NCBI RefSeq assembly: GCF_000374645.1
Contig: NZ_KB894800.1
Location: forward strand, 416,589-480,588
DNA from: Arhodomonas aquaeolei DSM 8974
GTDB taxonomy: Bacteria; Pseudomonadota; Gammaproteobacteria; Nitrococcales; Nitrococcaceae
DNA: 64,000 bases
Direction of reading: 5' to 3'
The stretch's first letter is position 1; each line of letters begins with the position of its first letter. Below the pieces are notes generated by a model. It was not told the origin of the DNA and searched no databases. It saw only the letters and a list, made by a program, of their open reading frames with translations. The translations under genes and the position numbers were made by a program. Below, one piece after another: positions 9,119 through 16,109 of the stretch.

Positions 9119-10831
9119 ATGAGATCACGCCGCGATATCGAAGCGCTGCTGGAGGAGCTGGAGCACTACATCGCCGACGACCTGGAAGACCAGGACCTGG
9201 ACTTCAAGCAGTGGGACACCCAGAGCCTCGCCAAGGCCGTGAAGACGGTCGTCGACATGGCCATCTGCATGGTCAACGGTGGAGGCGGCAGCGTGGTGTT
9301 CGGCGTCGCTGACCGTATCTCGGGGCGCCAGCAGGCCGTGCTGGGCGTGCCGCCGGAAATCGACGTCAATGTGCTGAAGCGGGCCGTCTATGACCAGACT
9401 GACCCCCACATTACCCCGGTATTCGAGGAGCTCCATGTGCCGGAGGGCACCGGCCGGGTGCTGATCATGCAGGTGCATCCGGGCATGCCGCCCCATACCG
9501 ATACCAAGGGGGGCGGTACCATACGCATCGGCAAGGAGTGTAAACCGCTCACCGGCACCCAGCGCCGCAAGATCGGCGTGGAGACCGGCGATACCGATTA
9601 CACCGCCGAGACGCTGGGTCCCGTCGACGATGCCCTCTTCTCGCCTGTCGCCATGGAAGCGCTTCGCCACCTGGCACAGCGTGAAAGAGCCCCGGATGAA
9701 CTCCTGCGTCGCTCCGACCGGGAGTTGCTCGATACCCTGGGACTGATCCGCAAGGGACAGGTTACCCGCGCCGCTATCCTGTTGGCCGGTACCGAAGAAG
9801 CCCTGCGCGAGCACGTGCCGGGCCACCTGTGGACCTTCCTGCAGATGCGCTCCGATACCGACTACGGCGTTCGCGAGGACCGCGTCAGCGCCCTGCCCCT
9901 ATCGGTGCAGCGTATCGAGGAGCTGCTGGTGCCCTTCAACCCCATCACCACCGTGCAGCAGGGCATGTTTCACTTCGAGTACCGCACTTGGCCCGAGGTC
10001 GCGGTGCGCGAGGCGCTGATGAACGCCTTCTGTCACGGAGACCTGCGCCTCGCCGGCCCCGTGATGGTCAAGCTCTACCCCCAGCGCCTGGAGGTCAGCA
10101 ACAACGGTGGCTTCATCGCGGGGATCAGCGAGCACAACATCCTCCACCACCAGCCGGCCGCCCGAAACCCGCTGCTGGTCGATGCGCTGGTCAAGCTGCG
10201 CCTGGTCAACCGCAGCAACCTCGGGGTCAGCCGCATGTTTGAGGCCATGCTGATGGAAGGTAAGGAGCCCCCGGTGATCCGCGAGATTGGCGACTCCGTC
10301 TCGGTGATCTTCCAGAAGCGGGAGATCAATGCCGCGTTTCGGCGGTTCGTGGCCGAAGAGAGCGAGCGCGGCCGCAACCTCGGGGTCGATCAGCTGCTGC
10401 TACTGCAGTATTTCCTGCAGCACCCCGAGGTGGATACCGGCACAGCGGCGGGGCTCTGCCAGCGCACCGAGCCAGAAACCCGAGAGCTGCTCGCCGATAT
10501 GGAGCGACAGGGCTACGTCGAGCATGGGGGAAGCGGTCGCGGGGCCTACTGGAGCATTCACCCCGAACTCTATGCACGGCTTCGTGCCGATGGCAACGCG
10601 GAGACACGCCGCCGCATCGATTGGGATGCCGCCAAGACCCGGGTACTCAGCATCCTGATCGAACGCGCCAAGCGCGGCGAGGAGGGTCTGAGCAACAAGG
10701 AGATCCGCCAGATCACCCGCTTCGACCGCAACCACGCCTATCGCTTGATGCGCGAGCTACGGGAAGAAAACCCGCAGATCCAGCCCCCCGGGAAGGGCAA
10801 GCACGCCCGTTACGAATACCGCAATACGTAG
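9119..10831 (+). CDS. AlbA_2 (Schlafen AAA_4-like) and GHKL ATP-binding protein, BREX accessory
   Basis: 570 aa, 15 bp after brxC. Residues ~20-160 are an AlbA_2/divergent AAA_4 domain (LDFKQW, VDMAICMVNGGGGSVVFGV and GTIRIGKECKPLT). This is followed by a RecG-like ATP-binding C-terminal domain with a GHKL-type N box VREALMNAFCHGD near 295 and a VSNNGGFIAG motif near 326. The last 150 residues contain two winged-helix-like segments (440-500 and 520-560), consistent with DNA binding. Relatives are usually annotated as transcriptional regulators or RNA-binding ATPases; some occur in defence loci. It is not one of the six core BREX proteins. Its position inside the operon, between brxC and pglX, argues for regulation or modulation of BREX. 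Function is inferred, not known. Confidence 0.75.
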   Translation: MRSRRDIEALLEELEHYIADDLEDQDLDFKQWDTQSLAKAVKTVVDMAICMVNGGGGSVVFGVADRISGRQQAVLGVPPEIDVNVLKRAVYDQTDPHITPVFEELHVPEGTGRVLIMQVHPGMPPHTDTKGGGTIRIGKECKPLTGTQRRKIGVETGDTDYTAETLGPVDDALFSPVAMEALRHLAQRERAPDELLRRSDRELLDTLGLIRKGQVTRAAILLAGTEEALREHVPGHLWTFLQMRSDTDYGVREDRVSALPLSVQRIEELLVPFNPITTVQQGMFHFEYRTWPEVAVREALMNAFCHGDLRLAGPVMVKLYPQRLEVSNNGGFIAGISEHNILHHQPAARNPLLVDALVKLRLVNRSNLGVSRMFEAMLMEGKEPPVIREIGDSVSVIFQKREINAAFRRFVAEESERGRNLGVDQLLLLQYFLQHPEVDTGTAAGLCQRTEPETRELLADMERQGYVEHGGSGRGAYWSIHPELYARLRADGNAETRRRIDWDAAKTRVLSILIERAKRGEEGLSNKEIRQITRFDRNHAYRLMRELREENPQIQPPGKGKHARYEYRNT

Positions 10832-10833
10832 AG

Positions 10834-10893
10834 CAATGCGCTGCGCATTGGGGTGAGCATTAAACCCAGCTCAATGCGCGCTGCAATGCTCAC
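10834..10893. promoter_or_regulatory. Cluster of inverted repeats between the AlbA_2 gene and pglX
   Basis: CAATGCGC (10834-10841) and GCGCATTG (10843-10850) form a perfect 8-bp dyad with a one-base centre. GTGAGCATT (10853-10861) and AATGCTCAC (10885-10893) form a second, 9-bp dyad around a 23-bp spacer that itself holds another CAATGCGC (10872-10879). The shared AATGC core occurs about five times in 60 bp. This is the only sizeable gap inside the operon core (120 bp) and is a candidate operator, internal promoter control site or mRNA structure controlling pglX, the methyltransferase that must precede restriction. Confidence 0.5.
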
Positions 10894-10951
10894 GCGCAAT
10901 AAACACGCATTCGCAGGGAGAACGTTGGAAGGGATAAACAAGGACGGCAGC

Positions 10952-13900
10952 ATGCAGCCACTCGACAAGACACTCCGCAACCAGCTCGACCGCACCGTGC
11001 GCACGGCCCGCCCGGTAGCCGAACAGGCCGCCGAGGCGGCCCTGGAGCAGCTCGGCCTCGGCGAGGAGAACCCGCCCAGCTACCTCGGTGAAGACCAGCG
11101 CGCTCTGCGCCGTCGGCTGCGCGCCCACGCCCGTAGCCTCGGCGACCCGCTTAAGGACGGCACCCAGGCGACGACCCGCCTGATCCATGAGGTCGCCTAT
11201 GAGCACTGGCACCGCATGATCTTCGCCCGCTTTCTGGCCGAGAACGAGCTGCTGATGTACGACGGCGTGGCCATCACCCTGGAAGAGTGCGAGGAGCTGG
11301 CCGAGGAAGAAGCGGAACAGGGCGAGCGCACCAACGGCTGGGCCCTGGCCGCCCAGCTGGCCAGCACCATGCTGCCCCAGGTGTTCCGCGTCGACAGCCC
11401 GGTGTTCGAGCTGACCTTGGCCGCCGAGTATCAGCGCGAGCTGGAGGACCTGCTGGCCGACCTGTCGGTGGAGGTCTTCCACGCCAGCGACAGCCTGGGC
11501 TGGGTCTACCAGTTCTGGCAGACCGACAACAAGGAGCGCATCAACCGCTCCGAGGTGACGATCGGCGCCGACGAGCTACCCGCCGTCACCCAACTCTTCA
11601 CCGAGCCCTACATGGTCAGCTTTCTGCTGGACAACAGCCTGGGGGCCTGGTGGGCCGCCCGCCGCCTGTCTGAGGCCGACCTGGCCAGCGCCGAGAGCGA
11701 GCAGGAGCTGCGCGACAAGGCCAGCCTGCCGGGCGTGCCACTGGAGTACCTGCGCTTCGTCAAGGACGAGGAGACCGGACACTGGACACCCGCCGCCGGC
11801 ACCTTCGATGCCTGGCCGCAGAGCCTCGCCGAGCTCAAGACCCTGGACCCCTGCTGCGGCAGCGGCCACTTCCTGGTCGCCGCCCTGCTGATGCTGGTCC
11901 CCATGCGCATGGAGATGGAGGGTCTCAGCCCCCGCGACGCCGTGGATGCGGTGCTGCGCGACAATCTGCACGGCCTGGAGATCGACCAGCGCTGCGTCGA
12001 GCTAGCCGCCTTCGCCCTCGCCCTCACCGCCTGGCGTTATCCGGATGCCGGCGGCTATCGCCCCCTTCCTGAACTGCACCTGGCCTGCTCCGGCCTGCCC
12101 ATCAGCGTGGCCAAGGAGGAATGGAAGGCCCTGGGGCTGGGAAGGAAGAACCTCACCATCGCCCTGGACTGGCTCTACGACAGCTTCAAGGACGCCCCCA
12201 TCCTTGGCAGCCTGCTCGATCCCACACGCACCCGCGCCGCCAAGATCGCCCACTGGGAGGAGCTCTCAGAGGCGCTTAACCAAGCGCTCAGCCAAGAGAA
12301 CAGCGATGAGGAGCTTGAAGCTGCGGTGACCGCCCAAGGCTTGGCCAAGGCTGCCACCCTGCTAGGCGATCGTTACCACTGGGTCATCACCAACGTGCCG
12401 TATTTGGCGCGAGGCAAGCAGCATCCGAAACTGCAGCAATTCTGCGCCGACCACTACCCGGCCGCCAAAAATGATCTGGCCACGGTCTTTCTCGACCGCT
12501 GTCTGGAGCTGTGCGTAGAGGGTGGCACCACCAGCAATGTGCTGCCTCAGAACTGGCTGTTTTTAAGCAGAAACTCCCTATTCCGAAAAAAATTACTGGA
12601 AAGTGAGGTTTGGCAAGTAATTGCGAGGTTAGGGCCCGGTGCATTTGAAACCATTAGTGGAGAAGTTGTAAAAGCGATTCTCATTGCCATTAGCAGAGGC
12701 AACAACACCGTCCATTCCCAGGAAGGCTTATTTAAGGCAGTTAGAAGAAACTTGATCTGCGGGCTAGATGTTGCTGAATCACGCACAATAGAAGAAAAGT
12801 CAGAAAAGCTGCGTAAAGACGGTCTATCTGTTGTCTCGCAAGCTCAGCAATTAAGCAACCCAGGATTCGCCATTGAAATCCAAAACCTTTCAGATATTTC
12901 TCGTGTCAATGATTTAGCGTATGTGAGGGGTGGCATAACTACTGGTGACTCACCTAAATATAGACAGGCGTTTTGGGAGCAAAAACGTAAAAGCAATCTA
13001 TTCTCATTCCAGCAAAGTACAGTAAAAAGTACTCAGGACTTCTCGGGAAGAGAGTTTTGCCTGTTGTGGCAGAATGGAGATGGGGCGCTCTCATGGGCAG
13101 CCCAGAATGCTGGAGCCACTATTGCAGGGAGAGACGCCTGGGGAAAAAAGGGAATAGCAGTAACTTACACCGGTTCACTAAAGTGCAGCATTTATAGTGG
13201 CGAATTATTTGAAAACGTAATATGTACAATGGTGCCAAATAAACCAGAACATATGCCGATATTGTGGAGTTTCTGCAGATCGCCTGAATTCGAAGAGGCG
13301 GTTAGAACCGTAAATCAGAAGCTGAGTGTAGATGTCCGATATTTTGAAAAGGCTCCAATTGACCTTAGTCGCTGGACAAAAGTCGCCGAAGAAAAATATC
13401 CTCACGGCCTCCCCGAGCCCTACTCCAACGATCCAACCCAGTGGATCTTCCACGGGCACCCGTGCGGCTCGGTAATCTGGGACGAAGCAGTCAAATGGAC
13501 CGCCCATGGCCCGCTTCGCACCGATGACACCGTGCTGCAGGTGGCCGTGGCTCGGCTGCTGGGCTATCGCTGGCCGGCGGAGCTGGACCCGGAGATGGAA
13601 CTGGCCGAGGAGCAGCGCGAATGGGTCAGGCGTTGCGAGGCGCTGCTGGGCCATGCCGACCGCGATGGAATCGTCTGCCTGCCCGCCGTGCGCGGCGAGC
13701 GTCGCGCCGTGGATCGGCTGGAGGCCCTGCTGGCCGATGCCTATGACGACCAGTGGTCCGCCACCACCCGCGGCAAGCTGCTGGAGAGCGTCGACCACAC
13801 CGGCAAGGACCTGGAAAGCTGGTTGCGAGACAAGTTCTTCGCCCAGCACTGCAAGCTGTTCCAGAACCGCCCCTTCATCTGGCACATCTGGGATGGCCTC

Positions 13901-14419
13901 AAGGACGGCTTCTTGGCGCTGGTGAACTACCACAAGCTCGACTACAAGGCCCTGGAAACCCTCACCTACACCTACCTGGGCGACTGGATCACCCAGCAGA
14001 AGAAGCAGATCAGCGAGGGCATCGATGGCGCCGAGGCCCGCCTCGCCGCCGCCGAGGCGTTGCAGAAGAGCCTGGAGCTGATCCTCGAAGGCGAAGAGCC
14101 CTACGACATCTTCGTGCGCTGGAAGCCCCTGGAGGAGCAGCCCATAGGCTGGGATCCGGACCTCAATGATGGTGTGCGCCTCAACATTCGCCCCTTTATG
14201 ACTGCGCCAGACGTGAAGAAGAAGGGGGCCGGAGTCCTTCGCGATAAGCCCAACATCCACTGGAAGAAGGACCGCGGCAAGGACGTGGAATCCGCGCCGT
14301 GGTACGACCTAGGCCCCGAGCTGGGCGAGGCCAAGGGCGCCCGCATCAATGACCACCACCTGACGCTCGCGGAGAAGCGCAGGGCGAGAACGCAAGCAGG
14401 GAGCAACCGAGCAGGATGA
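10952..14419 (+). CDS. pglX: BREX adenine-specific DNA methyltransferase PglX
   Basis: 1155 aa from ATG 10952, which has AAGGA 7 bases upstream; a GTG at 10853 would lie inside an inverted repeat. Motif I is DPCCGSGHF near residue 300 (SAM binding) and the catalytic motif IV is N-V-P-Y at 481-484 instead of the commoner N-P-P-Y. PglX methylates the sixth-type adenine in the BREX recognition site of host DNA, marking self; phage DNA lacks the mark. The DNA between about 12,560 and 13,400 is clearly more AT-rich than the rest, and this part should be the target recognition domain. The C-terminal third returns to normal GC. The stop overlaps the next gene (ATGA, 14416-14419). Confidence 0.93.
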   Translation: MQPLDKTLRNQLDRTVRTARPVAEQAAEAALEQLGLGEENPPSYLGEDQRALRRRLRAHARSLGDPLKDGTQATTRLIHEVAYEHWHRMIFARFLAENELLMYDGVAITLEECEELAEEEAEQGERTNGWALAAQLASTMLPQVFRVDSPVFELTLAAEYQRELEDLLADLSVEVFHASDSLGWVYQFWQTDNKERINRSEVTIGADELPAVTQLFTEPYMVSFLLDNSLGAWWAARRLSEADLASAESEQELRDKASLPGVPLEYLRFVKDEETGHWTPAAGTFDAWPQSLAELKTLDPCCGSGHFLVAALLMLVPMRMEMEGLSPRDAVDAVLRDNLHGLEIDQRCVELAAFALALTAWRYPDAGGYRPLPELHLACSGLPISVAKEEWKALGLGRKNLTIALDWLYDSFKDAPILGSLLDPTRTRAAKIAHWEELSEALNQALSQENSDEELEAAVTAQGLAKAATLLGDRYHWVITNVPYLARGKQHPKLQQFCADHYPAAKNDLATVFLDRCLELCVEGGTTSNVLPQNWLFLSRNSLFRKKLLESEVWQVIARLGPGAFETISGEVVKAILIAISRGNNTVHSQEGLFKAVRRNLICGLDVAESRTIEEKSEKLRKDGLSVVSQAQQLSNPGFAIEIQNLSDISRVNDLAYVRGGITTGDSPKYRQAFWEQKRKSNLFSFQQSTVKSTQDFSGREFCLLWQNGDGALSWAAQNAGATIAGRDAWGKKGIAVTYTGSLKCSIYSGELFENVICTMVPNKPEHMPILWSFCRSPEFEEAVRTVNQKLSVDVRYFEKAPIDLSRWTKVAEEKYPHGLPEPYSNDPTQWIFHGHPCGSVIWDEAVKWTAHGPLRTDDTVLQVAVARLLGYRWPAELDPEMELAEEQREWVRRCEALLGHADRDGIVCLPAVRGERRAVDRLEALLADAYDDQWSATTRGKLLESVDHTGKDLESWLRDKFFAQHCKLFQNRPFIWHIWDGLKDGFLALVNYHKLDYKALETLTYTYLGDWITQQKKQISEGIDGAEARLAAAEALQKSLELILEGEEPYDIFVRWKPLEEQPIGWDPDLNDGVRLNIRPFMTAPDVKKKGAGVLRDKPNIHWKKDRGKDVESAPWYDLGPELGEAKGARINDHHLTLAEKRRARTQAGSNRAG
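12560..13400 (+). other. AT-rich target-recognition segment inside pglX
   Basis: Within an otherwise GC-rich gene, this stretch suddenly uses AAA, AAT, TTA, ATA and AGA codons and the coding frame stays open throughout. It begins just after the LPQNWLFLSRNS segment that follows the methyltransferase motifs and ends before SNDPTQWIFHGHP. In PglX and type I/IIG-like enzymes, this part holds the specificity domain. The compositional break suggests a module acquired by recombination from a lower-GC source. Limits are judged by eye. Confidence 0.6.
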
Positions 14420-16104
14420 CCAAGAAGATCAGTGGCGCGGAGTATCCGCTCGCCAAAATATTCAGTTCCGAGTTCGAGTACCGGATCCCGTCTTATCAGC
14501 GACCTTATGCATGGACCGTGGATCAGGCATCCGAGTTGTTTGATGACCTGTACGACTTCCATGTCAGTGAGGACGAGGAGGGTTACTTCCTGGGCAGCAT
14601 CGTGCTGATCAAGGAGGAGGGGAGGGCCGAAGCCGACGTGATTGATGGTCAGCAACGACTGACCAGCCTGACTGTCCTGCTGGCGGCTATTGCATCCCTG
14701 ATCGAGGGCGAGGAACATCGATCCACTCTCAACAAGTACATCATGGAGCCAGGCAACCCGTTTGAGGGACTTGAACCCAAACCGCGACTCACGCTGCGAG
14801 GGAAGGACCAAGACTTCTTCGCCCGGTACGTGCAGGGTATGCGCTTCGACGATCTCTTGGCGCTGGGCTCGCACACGCTGGAGAACGAAGCGCAAAAGAA
14901 CATTCAGGTGAACAGTCAGTTGTTTTTGAGCCGGGTTACCGATCGGTTTGGCAACGACCAGCAAGCGCTGCACCGGTTTGTAGGGTTTCTGCTACAACGC
15001 TGCTTTCTTGTTGCGGTATCCACACCCAGCCAGAAGTCGGCCTTTCGGGTGTTTTCGGTGATGAACAGTCGGGGGCTGGATTTGCAGCCGACCGACATTA
15101 TCAAGGCGGATGTTATCGGACAGCTGCCGTCCGAGGAAATGCAGGAGGTGTACAACGCGCGTTGGGAAGACATGGAGGTGGAGCTGGGGCGTTCCGGGTT
15201 CAACGATTTGTTCGCCTACGTGCGGATGATCTATGCCCAAGAGAAAGCGAAACGCGCGCTACTGGAAGAATTCCGGGATCATGTCCTCACACGAACCACC
15301 GGTGCGACGGCGTTGATCGAAGATGTTCTTGAGCCCTATGCGGAAACCCTCTCTACGTTGCGAGAGGTCAATTACGTCGCCGAAACCGATGCGGACAAAG
15401 TCAATCGCTATCTGCGTTGGCTTAACCGTATTGATAACTCCGACTGGATGCCGCCGGCGATGACCTTTCTCGCCGAACACAAGGATGACCCGACCTATGT
15501 CGAGTGGTTTTTCAACCGGCTCGAGCGACTTGCTGCGTATATGCACATCTGCGCACACAATGTAAACCAGCGGATCGAAAGGTATGCGCAGTTGATCGCT
15601 GCGTTGCAGCGGACCCATAGCCGGGACGATCGGGTGCAGGCCGTCGAATTAACAGAAGAGGAGAAGGCCGCAATGCGGCGCGCCTTGGATGGCGACATCT
15701 ACACCCTGACCGCGCGGCGCCGCAATTACCTGATGTTGCGGCTGGACTCGTTTGTCTCGGATGGCGCGGCCTCCTACGACCCGACGCTTCTCACCATCGA
15801 ACATGTTCTGCCTCAATCGGTACCGGAGTCCAGTGAGTGGGAGAAACACTGGCCGACGCCGGAGAAGAGAGCACAGTGGGTGCACCGTCTAGCCAACCTG
15901 GTGCCCTTGAACAAGCGGCGGAATTCCCAGGCGCAGAACTTCGACTTTGAGAGGAAGAAGAATGCCTATTTTCGCGGACGTAGCAATGTATCTTCTTATG
16001 CGCTGACCAGTCAGGTACTGGGACAGGAGGAATGGACGCCGGACGTTGTCCAGGAACGGCAGAAGTACCTGGTGGACGCGCTGGTCGACGGGTGGGATCT
16101 CTGA
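14416..16104 (+). CDS. brxU: DUF262-DUF1524 fusion enzyme, GmrSD/BrxU-like type IV restriction factor
   Basis: 562 aa. The N-terminal DUF262 (GmrS-like) domain has IPSYQRPYAW near 28-37 and the nucleotide-site motif VIDGQQRLTSLTVLLAAI near 75-92. The C-terminal DUF1524 (GmrD-like, HNH/beta-beta-alpha-Me nuclease) domain has LTIEHVLPQS near 459-468, then HRLANLVPLNKRRNSQAQN and KKNAYF. This arrangement, S and D parts in one chain, is that of BrxU, a nucleotide-dependent enzyme that cuts DNA with modified cytosines and is encoded inside some BREX loci. It sits between pglX and pglZ and overlaps pglX by 4 bp, so it is made with the BREX proteins. It would cover phages whose modified DNA escapes BREX. 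Substrate range here is unknown. Confidence 0.8.
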   Translation: MTKKISGAEYPLAKIFSSEFEYRIPSYQRPYAWTVDQASELFDDLYDFHVSEDEEGYFLGSIVLIKEEGRAEADVIDGQQRLTSLTVLLAAIASLIEGEEHRSTLNKYIMEPGNPFEGLEPKPRLTLRGKDQDFFARYVQGMRFDDLLALGSHTLENEAQKNIQVNSQLFLSRVTDRFGNDQQALHRFVGFLLQRCFLVAVSTPSQKSAFRVFSVMNSRGLDLQPTDIIKADVIGQLPSEEMQEVYNARWEDMEVELGRSGFNDLFAYVRMIYAQEKAKRALLEEFRDHVLTRTTGATALIEDVLEPYAETLSTLREVNYVAETDADKVNRYLRWLNRIDNSDWMPPAMTFLAEHKDDPTYVEWFFNRLERLAAYMHICAHNVNQRIERYAQLIAALQRTHSRDDRVQAVELTEEEKAAMRRALDGDIYTLTARRRNYLMLRLDSFVSDGAASYDPTLLTIEHVLPQSVPESSEWEKHWPTPEKRAQWVHRLANLVPLNKRRNSQAQNFDFERKKNAYFRGRSNVSSYALTSQVLGQEEWTPDVVQERQKYLVDALVDGWDL

Positions 16105-16109
16105 CACTC

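Noticed and set aside
10853-10951. Upstream GTG start for pglX
   Set aside because: The extra 33 residues are encoded by an inverted-repeat region, lack a ribosome site and do not resemble PglX; ATG 10952 has a good site.
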